DNA of 64,000 nt from Paenibacillus sp. MMS18-CY102 (GCF_009789195.1 NZ_WSTC01000014.1:1-64000), one strand, 5' to 3'; positions 24,219 through 34,269 are shown, numbered from the stretch's first letter. The notes: generated from the sequence alone by a model not told the origin. Made by a program: numbers and translations.

Positions 24219-25001
24219 CTATCGTTTCTGCTCGATCACGCTACGCGTGGTCCGCGTTACCCAGTGCCTAGGCAGGAAGCGCGGCGCCTGCGTGAGCAGC
24301 CAGTTTTGAAGGCCGGGCACGAAGACAACTTTACGTTTGTTCAACGCTTTGACGCCCAGCTCAGCGACCTTGCGTGGGTCCATGAGCGCCTTGGCGTCTG
24401 CGACCTTTTGTCTATCCATTTTTGCGCTTCTGAAAAACTCCGTCCCTGTACCACCCGGGCAAAGGGCGGTTACGGTAACGCCTGTTCCCCGCAGTTCATT
24501 GGCAGCGGCTTCGGTCAAGTAGAGGACAAAAGCCTTGGACGCCGAGTAGTTAGCGCTTAAAGGGCAAGGGTAGAAGGATGTAGTGGAGCCGATGTTCAAA
24601 ATTTGGCCGCTCTTTCGTCGCACCATGCCAGGGGTAAACAGCATCATAAGATGGGAGAGCGAATGGACATTAAGCTGCAGCATGGCGAGCTCCTCTGCAA
24701 TTGGGCGTTCATGAAGGAAGCCGTACGTGCCGACCCCAGCATTGTTAATTAACACATCAATCGTTAGTCCCCGCCTATTGGCCTCATCGAACAACAGCTG
24801 TGGGCCATCAGCCCGCGACAGGTCTACAGGAATTACAAAAACCTTTGCTCCGTATCGCGCATGAAGCTGCGTTGCAAACGCCACAAGTTTATCCTCATTC
24901 CGAGATGCTAACACGACCGTGGCCTGCTGTTTTGCATAGATTTCCGCGAATTCCTTGCCAATCCCGCTAGAAGCACCTGTAATAAGAACGATTTTGCCCA
25001 T
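24219..25001 (-). CDS. short-chain dehydrogenase/reductase (DltE-like subgroup)
   Basis: 260-residue SDR. Start is set at ATG 25001 (MGKIVLITG), 9 bp after GGAGG; an earlier ATG abuts the Shine-Dalgarno. Motifs are TGASSGIGKEFAE, LINNAGVGTYGF, the Ser in ILNIGSTTSF, YSASKAF and LCPGGTGTEFF. The C-terminal extension with PRFLPRHWVTR is common in the DltE/YqjQ-like subgroup. It is the second gene behind an ArsR-type regulator and has its own upstream dyad resembling the regulator's operator. Substrate is unknown. Confidence 0.88.
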   Translation of the reverse strand: MGKIVLITGASSGIGKEFAEIYAKQQATVVLASRNEDKLVAFATQLHARYGAKVFVIPVDLSRADGPQLLFDEANRRGLTIDVLINNAGVGTYGFLHERPIAEELAMLQLNVHSLSHLMMLFTPGMVRRKSGQILNIGSTTSFYPCPLSANYSASKAFVLYLTEAAANELRGTGVTVTALCPGGTGTEFFRSAKMDRQKVADAKALMDPRKVAELGVKALNKRKVVFVPGLQNWLLTQAPRFLPRHWVTRTTRSVIEQKR

Positions 25002-25047
25002 AATGATCATCCTCCGGTTCACATGTATATTGGATTATCAACCAAAT

Positions 25048-25071
25048 AACTAAATAATTAATTATATAGTT
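25048..25071 (-). promoter_or_regulatory. operator-like half-sites upstream of SDR gene
   Basis: AACTAAAT (25048-25055) and ATATAGTT (25064-25071) repeat, with wider spacing, the halves of the perfect palindrome at 25474-25489 upstream of the arsR-type gene. It is a candidate second site for the same repressor. Confidence 0.5.
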
Positions 25072-25101
25072 GTTTAATCTGAAAAAAGAAGGCTTTTCAG
25101 C

Positions 25102-25464
25102 CTAAGGGGTTTTGAGCGCTAATATTTGCCCTGTCGTTGCAAGAAACGCTTGCAGCTGTGCTACAGAATCCTCGATGTCTAGCTCGTAATAAATTTCCGT
25201 ACCGATTTTGTTCGAGGTAATTAAACCGGCTTGTCGCAAAATTTTCAGATGATGGGAAATCGCGGAGCGGGACATTGGCGAACGTTCTGTAATTTGGGCT
25301 ACATTCAATGTCTCATGCTTAGTCAAAAGCATGATGATATCTTGGCGAATCGGATCAGCCAACGCGAGGAAAATCGCACTACAGCCTCTTAGCTGGTCAC
25401 GAACGATAAGCTCTAGCTGCGTTGTGTTCGATGGTTCCATGTGTGTGCAACAGCTCCCTATCAT
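25102..25464 (-). CDS. ArsR-family transcriptional regulator
   Basis: 120-residue winged-helix repressor. ALADPIRQDIIMLL and SPMSRSAISHHLKILRQAGLI form the HTH, followed by the beta wing (NKIGTEIYYELD). The alpha3 metal site ELCVCDL of ArsR/SmtB sensors is absent (here ETLNVAQITERS), so it is probably not a simple metal sensor. Start is uncertain: ATG 25464 gives MIGSCCTH with two Cys, while ATG 25440 gives MEPSNTTQ behind a distant AGGGAG. It is co-directional with the SDR gene and carries a perfect palindromic operator just upstream, indicating autorepression. Confidence 0.88.
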   Translation of the reverse strand: MIGSCCTHMEPSNTTQLELIVRDQLRGCSAIFLALADPIRQDIIMLLTKHETLNVAQITERSPMSRSAISHHLKILRQAGLITSNKIGTEIYYELDIEDSVAQLQAFLATTGQILALKTP

Positions 25465-25473
25465 CCATCATAT

Positions 25474-25489
25474 AACTAAATATTTAGTT
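25474..25489 (-). promoter_or_regulatory. perfect 16-bp palindromic operator for ArsR-type gene
   Basis: AACTAAAT-ATTTAGTT is a perfect inverted repeat immediately upstream of the ArsR-type start. It is the likely autoregulatory site. Confidence 0.65.
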
Positions 25490-25610
25490 GTATGAGTGGA
25501 TTGTAATTGTCCGGGAATGAAAAGTCAAGGGACAGTATGCCCTGGACCTTAAATCTATCTTTTCATAAAAATAGACACATTTTTTACGAGTTTTGTCACA
25601 CTTTCTAACG

Positions 25611-25616
25611 TATAAT
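25611..25616 (+). promoter_or_regulatory. consensus -10 upstream of sortase gene
   Basis: TATAAT at 25611-25616, about 50 bp before the sortase start. No good -35 at 16-18 bp. Confidence 0.35.
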
Positions 25617-25664
25617 GGGTAAAAATGCCTAGTCATTTTTCCGTTATATGGATAAGGAGGATTG

Positions 25665-26300
25665 ATGTTCATATTCCCGTTTAAGCTGCAGCATCGCCTT
25701 ATAGGTTGGGTGCTATGGTTCATACTCTTTGTTGGAGTGGGCTGCATCGTGTATCCCCGAGTGGATGTTTGGATTCAACAACATAAGCAGGATGAACTAT
25801 TAACGGAGTGGAATCAAGACATCCGCGTACCACCACGAATCGTCACCACACAAGCCGCCTCCACCGCAAATCCCACACCCGTATGGTCCCAAATCGATGG
25901 AAATCGCATGCTAGGCTCCCTGCAGATTGCTGCAATTGATTTGAATGAACCGATCATTTATGGCGCGAGTGCCGAGTCCTTGAAGAAGGGCACGGGAACC
26001 GTTGTTGAGGATCGGTTGCCAGGCCGTGAGGGGAACTTTGTTTTGGCTGGCCATCGCAGCTGGAAGTTTGGGCGGCATTTTAACCGATTGGGGGAATTAA
26101 AACTAGGCGATCTCATCGAGATCCAGACGTCGGCGGGAACATACCGGTACAAGGTATCAGGTTCTGCTATCGTAAGCCCGGATGATTTGACAGTGCTAGA
26201 CGAAGTGGAAGGCAAAGCGCAGTTAACGCTAATTACGTGTTACCCGAAGCGGAACCCGACGCATCGCCTCATCATTCGGGCAGACCTGCAACAACAATAA
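25665..26300 (+). CDS. class D sortase
   Basis: 211-residue transpeptidase. ATG 25665 is 4 nt after AAGGAGG. An N-terminal membrane helix (~10-30) anchors it facing outward. The sortase beta-barrel carries H130 in LAGHRSW, C192 in LTLITCYP (class D TLxTC pattern) and R205 in HRLIIRA, so all catalytic residues are present. It cleaves an LPxTG-type signal between Thr and Gly and joins the protein to the wall. The next gene, 30 bp downstream, encodes a giant LPQTG protein, making this a dedicated sortase-substrate pair. Confidence 0.93.
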   Translation: MFIFPFKLQHRLIGWVLWFILFVGVGCIVYPRVDVWIQQHKQDELLTEWNQDIRVPPRIVTTQAASTANPTPVWSQIDGNRMLGSLQIAAIDLNEPIIYGASAESLKKGTGTVVEDRLPGREGNFVLAGHRSWKFGRHFNRLGELKLGDLIEIQTSAGTYRYKVSGSAIVSPDDLTVLDEVEGKAQLTLITCYPKRNPTHRLIIRADLQQQ

Positions 26301-26330
26301 GAAAAAAGCATGAAGAATAGGAGCTGTAGG

Positions 26331-29300
26331 ATGAAATTATCAAAGCCATTATTGATGTTCGCACTCATCGTCTCATTAATCGTCAACTACACATGGATAC
26401 CGCTTCCTAGCGCACAAGCTTCAGCAGCCAATGGCGTTATTCTCGATCTGAACGTGAACAAGAATAGCGTAGATTCGGGTGATACATTCACCTACCAAAT
26501 TAATTTCAGTTTCTCTGCACTTGCAATAGGCTCGACTGATTTCTCGAAAGTTAAAGTCGAACTTCCCATGCCTGCTGGAGTAGAGTACGAGAATAGCATC
26601 TATCCCTCGCTAATTTCGGGCGTAACGAAAACAGGCAACATGCTAAGCTTTAGCTTCGGTCCAACGGGACCAAGCGCTGGCTCGACTTATTCCATCCAAG
26701 TCAATGCGCATTATACGACGCATACGACGCCAGAAGGGACGTCAACGACAACACAAGCAAGCGTTGTCCGTGACGATACGGTTGATCCGGCTTTGCCGAT
26801 CTGGACTACACTGGAGCAATCGGGGGATGCAACGGTTATCTCCCATGCCAAAGCAAAATGGAAGCTGGAGAAAACGCGCGTTTCGCCAGAGCCGACGCCA
26901 ATGTTAGGCGGAAATGTCCAATATGAGATTTTTCTGAACAATGAACAATCCGGAACGGATCATGGCGTCCTTGACATCGAGAACGTGACGATTACCGATA
27001 TTTTGCCGCCTGAAGCTGTGTGGGTATCGGGAGGCTCGTATGATAGCGCAAGCCATACGGTTTCGTGGGGCGCTTATGGTTCGTTGCAGGATGATCAACG
27101 TTACTATGTAACCGTAAATTATCCGGCGATTGTGCCAACCCCTGTACCGATGCCGACTGTGGACAATAATGCTGTTGCGGACTTTAATCCGATTGCACAA
27201 GGTCCCGTACAATTGACCGCAAACTATCAGCATACCTTTATAGCCGCTCCTTCCGATCTTGGCCCAGGGGGCATTCACAAGTCGGTCGAATACCGCGAGC
27301 AAGAGATTTCCCCTGGCCAACAGGTACATTTTTATATCGATGGCATTCGCAACCGATCCAATACGGCAATTGATAATGCCAGCATCGTCGACATGACACC
27401 GAAGCAGGATACAGTTGGAACTGCGGTGCCGCTGATGCTTCACAGTGTAACGACCCCAACTTTCCAAGACGCTGGCACAACTTACGATGTGTATTATTCA
27501 CTCGTTGCGAGCCCGGCGCCATCGGATTGGATTTTGTGGAAGGCAGTAAGCGCAACGGCTGCCGAAACGCTTGATGCAACCGCTCTGGGCGATGTGACAG
27601 GCGTAAAATATGTGTTTAACCAGCCGTTGCCGATCTCATTCCATCAGACCGGAACCCTTACTATGCTGTATGGCCTGCCGATGTCGTACATGGCGACCGC
27701 GGGGCAAAAGGTAGAAAACACAGCAACGTTCACCTATGACTTCGAAGGCACGACAAAGTCGGCATCCAGCAAGGATGCAGTGAAGCTTACGCCGGACCGC
27801 CCGCTCGTAAAACTGGACAAGTCCGTAGTAAGCGCTGGGCCGTTCAAGCCTGAGGACGTCGTCGAATTCGAGCTTGGCGTAACGAATACCGCATACACAA
27901 GTGCGAACTTCAATGACCCAATCGTGATTGACATGCTGCCGAAAGAAATCGATTACATTCCAAGCAGCTTCTCCTTGCATAGTTCGACGGGCTTCCAGGG
28001 CGGAGCAACGCTAGTGCTGGACCAGCTTACGCCTGATTTCCACGGCACTGGCCAGACGCTAATGCGTTGGAAGTTTGACCAAGCCGTAACCATGGGCAAG
28101 AACGATAACTTCACGATTCGCTTCAAAGCGAAAATCAAAAAATACACGCCTGCGATTCAGCTTGTGAATACGGCAGAGCTGACATCGAATGCACATACGT
28201 ATTTCAATGATTATTACTTTGATCCAATGGCGACCGATACGGACGATCATGATGGCGACTCCGAAACGACGGATAAGCTGATTACGCATAAAGCGTACGT
28301 GGCGGTTAACAAAGTCGTACAGCTAACCTCCGTCAAGCAGGTACGCGGCGAACTGGATTCCGATTGGCAGATCGGTGACCTTGCGCATCTGGGCAATACG
28401 ACGGCAGGCGGGCGAGTGGATTACAAGCTGACCGTAACGAACGAGAGCAACATTAACGTGAAAGAAATTGTTGTTGTAGATGCCCTTCCGAAAGTGAACG
28501 ATGAAGGGGTGATCGTAAGCGACCAGCGTGGAACAACGTGGAGCACCGTTTTGACGGCGCCGCTTGATCCTGTTCCGAACGTAACGACATACTACAACAC
28601 GACACCGAATGTAAAAATGGAAACAGCGACGAACTGGTCGTTAACGCCGCCGGCAGATTTGACGATGGTAACGGGCCTTAAATTTGTGTTTGATCCAACC
28701 TTTGAGCTTCAGCCTTCCGAATCGGTCGATATCGAATGGGCGATGAAAGCGCCAGTCGGCACGCCGAACTTTGAGATTGCTTGGAACTCCTTCGGTTATA
28801 AGGCCAAGGAAGATACAGGAGCGAACATCGTAGCTGCTGAGCCTCCGAAGGTCGGCATTAACATTCAGCCAGATACGCAAAGCTCGATAGGTGACTACGT
28901 GTGGGTCGACATAAATGAAGACGGCGTGCAAAACGAAGGGGCAGAATGGGGCCTCAACGGCATTCGCGTCGACCTGCTGAATGGTGCAGGAGCACCAGTC
29001 CAGAAGTTCGGCAAGGACGTATTCACCGTTACAGGCAATGATTCAAGCAATCATCCGGGCTACTATTTGTTCCCTAACCTTCCGAATGGCACGTACCGCG
29101 TACGTTTCCATCTGCCTGATGGATACACAGACGTACCGTTTACCAATTGGACGGTTGTTGACAGCCCGACGGGAACGGATGCTAACGATTCCGATGTTGT
29201 GGATGAAGCGCCTGTTCAACCGACAGCGATCAGCCCTGTCATTACGTTGCCGCTAGGCACGAAGGACTTGAAGTGGGATGCAGGTTTGCAACCGCCTAAG

Positions 29301-32300
29301 GGCAAGCTCGGCGACTATGTATGGAAAGACGTTAACGGCAATGGCATTAACGACGAAGCAGCAGCACAAGGCACGAATGGCCTTACGATTGAGCTTTATG
29401 ACGAGACAGGCACGACGTTGTTAGCAACGGATGTAACGAAAAATAAAGGCGGAGACCCAGCGAAGCCTGGCTACTATGAATTCGATGGATTGCTTCCGAA
29501 GAAGTACAAGATCAAATTCCCGCTAGAAGACGCTTCTGGCAACATAATTACGTTTAAAAATCGCGGTTCGGATACGAAGCTGGATTCCAACGCGAATGCC
29601 AATGGATTCTCTGATGTGATCGACCTCAAGCTGGGACAAATCAACTTCACGATTGACGCTGGCTATGTTCAGCCAGTTTCAATTGGCGATTATGTATGGG
29701 AAGACCTTAATGACAACGGCGTTCAAAACGCGGGAGAGCCAGCAGTATCTGGCGTTACAGTCAAGCTTTTGAACAGTTCCGATACCGTGTTAGCAACAAC
29801 GGCTACGGATGCAACTGGCCATTATTTGTTTAACAAAAAGCTTCCAGGCCAGTACAAAATTCAATTTACTGCACCTGTGGGCTATGCGATTGCGCGCATC
29901 AATTCCGGCGCAGATGATGCGTTGGATTCAGATGCGAGCCGCTCAACCGGGAAGACCGCTGCGTATACACTGAACCCGGGAGATGTGAACCTGACCGTAG
30001 ACGGCGGCCTTGTGCGGCTTGCTAAACTCGGTGACCGCGTATGGTCGGATGATAACGATAACGGCATTCAAGATTTGGGTGAGCAAGGCGTAAGCGGCGT
30101 TACGGTCAAGCTTTATGACGAAACATCTGCTCTAGTCGGCACAATAACGACGGATGCTTCCGGGCTTTACAGCTTTGCTAACTTGACGCCTGGCAGATTT
30201 ATTGTTGAATTCACGCGCCCTAGCGGTTATCTGTACGCTGCCAAAGGTGCGGGCGGCGATACGGCAGCGGATTCCAATGCAAATGTACCGGCGTTGGCAT
30301 CGACGATTACGGCGGCGACCGACCCAGTTACGCTTCAATCCGGCACGGAAAACCTAACGATCGATGCTGGTTTGGTTAAGCTGGGCTCGATCGGCAACTT
30401 CGTATGGATAGACTCGAACGATAATGGCATTCAAGATGCTGCCGAGCCCGGGCTGTCCGGCGCAGTTGTCACGCTGGTCGACCAGACGGGCGCACCAGTT
30501 ACGCAGGATGCGTACGGTACGGCTATTGCACCAGTAACAACCTCTGCAAGCGGCGCTTATTTGTTCACGAATCTTCCCGCAGGCCAATATCGCGTGAAAT
30601 TCAAGCTGCCGACAGGCTATTGGTTCGCTGATTTGAACACGGGTGCAGACGATGCGGTTGATTCGGATGCTGTAACCGACTTAACAGATGCAACGGTAGG
30701 CATGACGGCAACAACAGCATTAGGCGTTGGCGAGAATAACCTGACGCTGGATGCGGGGGCGCTCGCGATGCCATCGATTGGCGACCATGTTTGGTACGAT
30801 ACCGATGGCGATGGCGTTCAGGATGCAGGCGAGACAGGCGCATCCGGCATTACGGTTGAATTGGTTGATAACGCTGATCTTCCAGTCACGGCCGATGCGC
30901 TCGGCAATACGATTTCGCCTGTAGTGACGGATGCGAGCGGCAATTATTTGTTCAAAAACTTGCTGCCAGGCACTTATAAAGTGAAATTCTCTGGCCTGCC
31001 AACAGGTTATGAATTTACGGAAACAGGCAATGGCACGGCGGCTAACGATTCTAACGCGAATCAAACGACTGGCATTTCCGGCCCTGTCACGATCGCGTGG
31101 CATCAGCAGGACCTGACGATTGATGCGGGTATCGTAACCCGTACTTCGATTGGGGACTACGTATGGTTTGATGCGAACGACAACGGCGTTCAAGATGGCA
31201 GTGAGGCTGGCAAAGCAGGCATTACGGTGAAGCTTTATGATGCTGCTAACCTGACGGCGCCGGTTGCAACACAAGTAACGGACGCGAACGGCAATTATCT
31301 ATTTACAAATCTCTGGCCAGGCGACTACAAGGTCGAGTTCGTATTGCCAGGCGATACGTTCGTCTTCAGCAGCAAGAATAGCGCAAGCGCAACGGCTGCA
31401 ACTGATTCGGATGCGAATCCGTCTGACGGTCTCAGCGACACGATACATGTAGACTCAGGCGATGTGATCCGCACGGTTGATGCGGGCATTGTAGAACTGG
31501 TATCCATTGGCGATTATGTATGGATCGACGCCAACAATGACGGTATTCAGACGAATGGGGAAACAGGCTATGCAGGATTAACCGTTCACTTGCTGGATAG
31601 CGCTGGCGCGCCAATTATGAAAGGTGGAGCAGCGGTAACGGCGGTGACGGACGCGAACGGCGCCTACAAATTCGACAAGCTGGTGCATGGCACATACAAG
31701 GTGAAGTTTGATCTTCCAGCAGGCTATTTGTTCGCTGGCAAGAACAAGGGAGGTTCGATTGCGGCCGATTCCAATGTAAATGCTGCAACAGGCGAGTGCG
31801 ATGCGGTGGTGCTTCCTTCGGGCACGCATGACATGACTATCGATGCGGGACTAGTGCCATTGGCATCGCTCGGGGACTATGTCTGGATGGATTACAATCA
31901 AGATGGCGTTCAAGATAGCACCGAGTCAGGAATTAATGGTGTAACGGTTACGCTGTATGACAGTACGGGAACGACCGTTGTTGCAACAACGGCTACAGCG
32001 AATGATGGCAGTGGCGTAGCTGGTTATTACAGGTTTAGCGACCTTGCGCCAGGGGCGTATAAAGTAGCATTCCAACTGCCATCGGGCTATTTCTTTACGA
32101 AGCAAATTGTCGCGGATCCAGCAACGGATTCGAATGCTGACGCGGCGACTGGGTTGACGGATGTCGTTATCCTCGCACCTGGCGAGAACAATATGTCTGT
32201 TGACGCTGGCATGATCAAGAAAGCGAAGCTTGGCAACTATGTGTGGATCGACCAGAACGTGATTGGCTTGCAGGAAGCTGGCGAGCTGGGCATTAACGGT

Positions 32301-34115
32301 GTCCAAGTGAAGCTGATGGATGAAGCTGGAACAGTCGTAGGCACACAAACGACTGCGGACGACGCAGCAGGAAATCCGGGCTATTATTTGTTTATTGATC
32401 TTAAACCAGGCAAGTATTCGGTGCAGTTCATTCTGCCGACAGGTTATCTCTTCACGAATGAAGCGATTGCGGCTGCTTCGGCGGATACGGACTCCAATGT
32501 AAATACGAATGGCGTAACTGAGCAAGTAACGCTGCAGCCAGGCGAAGAAAACCTCTCGATTGATACAGGGGTTGTCGTGCCTGCGGCTGTCGGCAACTAC
32601 GTCTGGAAAGACCAGAATGGCAATGGCATTCAAGAAGCAACGGAGCTTGGCGTCAACGATGTTGCCGTTAACTTGTTGGACGAGAACGGCAATGTGATAA
32701 GCACAACGACAACAGCCAATGATCCAGCAGGGAATGCAGGCTACTATGCCTTTACGAACCTGATTCCAGGCACTTATCAAATTGAAATGAATGCACCTGC
32801 AGGCCAAATGTTCGTTTACAAGCATGCAGGCACAGACCGAACGAAAGACTCCGACGTCGGAAATGACGGCAAATCGGATAACATTATTCTTCTCCCAGGA
32901 GAAAATAATGTGGACATTGATGCCGGCATTCAGCCTATTCCGCCAGTCGTACGCGCAACAGTGGGCGATTACGTCTGGATCGACCTGAATAACGATGGGG
33001 TTCAGGATGATTCGGAGCATGGGTTAAACGGCGTGGAAGTTAAATTGATCAATAAATACGGCGCATCGATCGCTACCTTCGTGACGAAGAATGATTCCCA
33101 CGGAAAACCGGGGTATTATTTGTTCGATGATCTGCTGCCGGACACTTATTCGATCAAGGTAATGGTTCCTTCCGGCTATACAGTGACAAGCAAGTCCACT
33201 AGCGCCGATAAGGGCAAAGATTCGGATATCGATGCCAACGGCGTTTCCGAGCAAGTGACGCTTCAGCCGGCCCAAATCCGGTTGGATCTCGACGCGGGGC
33301 TCGTCCCGCTAGCCTCCCTTGGCAATTATGTATGGATTGATAAGGACAAGGACGGCATTCAAGATGCAGGCGAGCTTGGCTTAAATGGCGTGACCGTGAT
33401 TTTGCATAATGCTTCGGGTGCAGAAGTCGCTACTGCAATAACGGCGAATTCGAATAGTGGACAAGCCGGCTATTATGGATTCAAGGATTTGCTGCCTGGC
33501 CAATATTCGGTGACATTCATTATTCCGAGCAGCTATCTCGTGACGAAGCAAGAGGCGGGAAGCTCACGGGCGAATGATTCGAACATTGATAAGCGTGGCG
33601 AAACCAAATCGATCGTCCTGCAGCCAGGCGAATCGAATGAGACGATTGATGCAGGATTCTATCTGAAAGATCCAGCCGTTCCTGCAACGCCAGACGGCGG
33701 CACCGATACGGGGACGGATAACGGAACCGATCTGGGTACAGACAATGGAACGGACCCAGGCAATGGAGAGGGTTCGAACGGCGGCGGCTCTAATGGCGGA
33801 CATACCGGCAGCAAGCCTGATTCAAGCTCTGGCACAGGCGCTAATGGCAATGGAAACCAAGGCAAGCCGAATGGGCAGCCGAATTCGAACTCGAGCAACA
33901 GTTCCACGGGCAATGGCACAAATACACAGCAGCCTGGAACGCCTCAAGGAACGTCTACGGGCTCCAAAGGCAACAATGGCAAAGAAGGCGGCGGTACGCT
34001 GCCACAGACGGGCGAAGCGATGCCGTTCTTGCCAACGGTTGGCTACATGCTAACGGCAGCTGCGCTTCTGCTTCTCTCGACGCGCAGGTATTTGAAGAAT
34101 AAAATGACGAAGTAA
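26331..34115 (+). CDS. giant LPQTG wall-anchored adhesin with 13 SdrD B-type repeats
   Basis: 2594-residue surface protein. ATG 26331 follows AGGAG with 7-bp spacing, and MKLSKPLLMFALIVSL begins a signal peptide ending near AQASA. Residues ~35-850 are DUF11/isopeptide-like beta domains with repeated VVDALPK/TNTA-type phrases. Residues ~852-2443 are 13 SdrD B-type repeats of ~122 residues: [SK][IL]GDYVWxDxNxDGxQ at the start, PGxYxVxF in the middle and DAG at the end. The D-x-N-x-D-G loop usually binds calcium. A Gly/Asn/Thr-rich spacer precedes LPQTG (2557-2561), a hydrophobic helix and RRYLKNK. It is anchored by the upstream sortase and probably forms a long rigid stalk for adhesion. Confidence 0.93.
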   Translation: MKLSKPLLMFALIVSLIVNYTWIPLPSAQASAANGVILDLNVNKNSVDSGDTFTYQINFSFSALAIGSTDFSKVKVELPMPAGVEYENSIYPSLISGVTKTGNMLSFSFGPTGPSAGSTYSIQVNAHYTTHTTPEGTSTTTQASVVRDDTVDPALPIWTTLEQSGDATVISHAKAKWKLEKTRVSPEPTPMLGGNVQYEIFLNNEQSGTDHGVLDIENVTITDILPPEAVWVSGGSYDSASHTVSWGAYGSLQDDQRYYVTVNYPAIVPTPVPMPTVDNNAVADFNPIAQGPVQLTANYQHTFIAAPSDLGPGGIHKSVEYREQEISPGQQVHFYIDGIRNRSNTAIDNASIVDMTPKQDTVGTAVPLMLHSVTTPTFQDAGTTYDVYYSLVASPAPSDWILWKAVSATAAETLDATALGDVTGVKYVFNQPLPISFHQTGTLTMLYGLPMSYMATAGQKVENTATFTYDFEGTTKSASSKDAVKLTPDRPLVKLDKSVVSAGPFKPEDVVEFELGVTNTAYTSANFNDPIVIDMLPKEIDYIPSSFSLHSSTGFQGGATLVLDQLTPDFHGTGQTLMRWKFDQAVTMGKNDNFTIRFKAKIKKYTPAIQLVNTAELTSNAHTYFNDYYFDPMATDTDDHDGDSETTDKLITHKAYVAVNKVVQLTSVKQVRGELDSDWQIGDLAHLGNTTAGGRVDYKLTVTNESNINVKEIVVVDALPKVNDEGVIVSDQRGTTWSTVLTAPLDPVPNVTTYYNTTPNVKMETATNWSLTPPADLTMVTGLKFVFDPTFELQPSESVDIEWAMKAPVGTPNFEIAWNSFGYKAKEDTGANIVAAEPPKVGINIQPDTQSSIGDYVWVDINEDGVQNEGAEWGLNGIRVDLLNGAGAPVQKFGKDVFTVTGNDSSNHPGYYLFPNLPNGTYRVRFHLPDGYTDVPFTNWTVVDSPTGTDANDSDVVDEAPVQPTAISPVITLPLGTKDLKWDAGLQPPKGKLGDYVWKDVNGNGINDEAAAQGTNGLTIELYDETGTTLLATDVTKNKGGDPAKPGYYEFDGLLPKKYKIKFPLEDASGNIITFKNRGSDTKLDSNANANGFSDVIDLKLGQINFTIDAGYVQPVSIGDYVWEDLNDNGVQNAGEPAVSGVTVKLLNSSDTVLATTATDATGHYLFNKKLPGQYKIQFTAPVGYAIARINSGADDALDSDASRSTGKTAAYTLNPGDVNLTVDGGLVRLAKLGDRVWSDDNDNGIQDLGEQGVSGVTVKLYDETSALVGTITTDASGLYSFANLTPGRFIVEFTRPSGYLYAAKGAGGDTAADSNANVPALASTITAATDPVTLQSGTENLTIDAGLVKLGSIGNFVWIDSNDNGIQDAAEPGLSGAVVTLVDQTGAPVTQDAYGTAIAPVTTSASGAYLFTNLPAGQYRVKFKLPTGYWFADLNTGADDAVDSDAVTDLTDATVGMTATTALGVGENNLTLDAGALAMPSIGDHVWYDTDGDGVQDAGETGASGITVELVDNADLPVTADALGNTISPVVTDASGNYLFKNLLPGTYKVKFSGLPTGYEFTETGNGTAANDSNANQTTGISGPVTIAWHQQDLTIDAGIVTRTSIGDYVWFDANDNGVQDGSEAGKAGITVKLYDAANLTAPVATQVTDANGNYLFTNLWPGDYKVEFVLPGDTFVFSSKNSASATAATDSDANPSDGLSDTIHVDSGDVIRTVDAGIVELVSIGDYVWIDANNDGIQTNGETGYAGLTVHLLDSAGAPIMKGGAAVTAVTDANGAYKFDKLVHGTYKVKFDLPAGYLFAGKNKGGSIAADSNVNAATGECDAVVLPSGTHDMTIDAGLVPLASLGDYVWMDYNQDGVQDSTESGINGVTVTLYDSTGTTVVATTATANDGSGVAGYYRFSDLAPGAYKVAFQLPSGYFFTKQIVADPATDSNADAATGLTDVVILAPGENNMSVDAGMIKKAKLGNYVWIDQNVIGLQEAGELGINGVQVKLMDEAGTVVGTQTTADDAAGNPGYYLFIDLKPGKYSVQFILPTGYLFTNEAIAAASADTDSNVNTNGVTEQVTLQPGEENLSIDTGVVVPAAVGNYVWKDQNGNGIQEATELGVNDVAVNLLDENGNVISTTTTANDPAGNAGYYAFTNLIPGTYQIEMNAPAGQMFVYKHAGTDRTKDSDVGNDGKSDNIILLPGENNVDIDAGIQPIPPVVRATVGDYVWIDLNNDGVQDDSEHGLNGVEVKLINKYGASIATFVTKNDSHGKPGYYLFDDLLPDTYSIKVMVPSGYTVTSKSTSADKGKDSDIDANGVSEQVTLQPAQIRLDLDAGLVPLASLGNYVWIDKDKDGIQDAGELGLNGVTVILHNASGAEVATAITANSNSGQAGYYGFKDLLPGQYSVTFIIPSSYLVTKQEAGSSRANDSNIDKRGETKSIVLQPGESNETIDAGFYLKDPAVPATPDGGTDTGTDNGTDLGTDNGTDPGNGEGSNGGGSNGGHTGSKPDSSSGTGANGNGNQGKPNGQPNSNSSNSSTGNGTNTQQPGTPQGTSTGSKGNNGKEGGGTLPQTGEAMPFLPTVGYMLTAAALLLLSTRRYLKNKMTK
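28884..33657 (+). repeat. thirteen diverged SdrD_B repeats (~367 bp each)
   Basis: Tandem coding repeats starting with the SIGDYVW phrase at 28884 and ending near 33657. They are well diverged in DNA, so the array is old rather than recently amplified. The tenth unit (about 32228) reads DQNVIGLQ, losing the Asp-Gly of the calcium loop. Confidence 0.9.
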
Positions 34116-34123
34116 TGCGTGAG

Positions 34124-34162
34124 CTGGCTGAACGGGAAACCATCCTGTTCAGCCAGTTTTTT
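34124..34162 (+). terminator. strong intrinsic terminator of adhesin gene
   Basis: CTGGCTGAAC (34124-34133) / GTTCAGCCAG (34147-34156) plus inner GGGA/TCCT pairs, then TTTTTT. Confidence 0.9.
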
Positions 34163-34207
34163 GTTGTGGCGCCAGTCGTTTCGCCAATCTGCTAGCCCTT
34201 GCTTCCG

Positions 34208-34216
34208 TGCTATAAT
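34208..34216 (+). promoter_or_regulatory. extended -10 promoter
   Basis: TGC-TATAAT (34208-34216) is a perfect extended -10. It lies about 55 bp upstream of a small ORF with a strong Shine-Dalgarno. Confidence 0.5.
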
Positions 34217-34269
34217 GCACACAAGGAAACGCAAGAACGGAACGGTTAAACATCAAGGAGGGAATTGGC

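Noticed and set aside
31926-33020. 364-codon minus-strand open frame inside the adhesin gene
   Set aside because: It lies antisense to the repeat array and exists because of the biased codons of the plus-strand gene. Its product is Arg/Cys/Ile-rich nonsense without motifs or a ribosome site.
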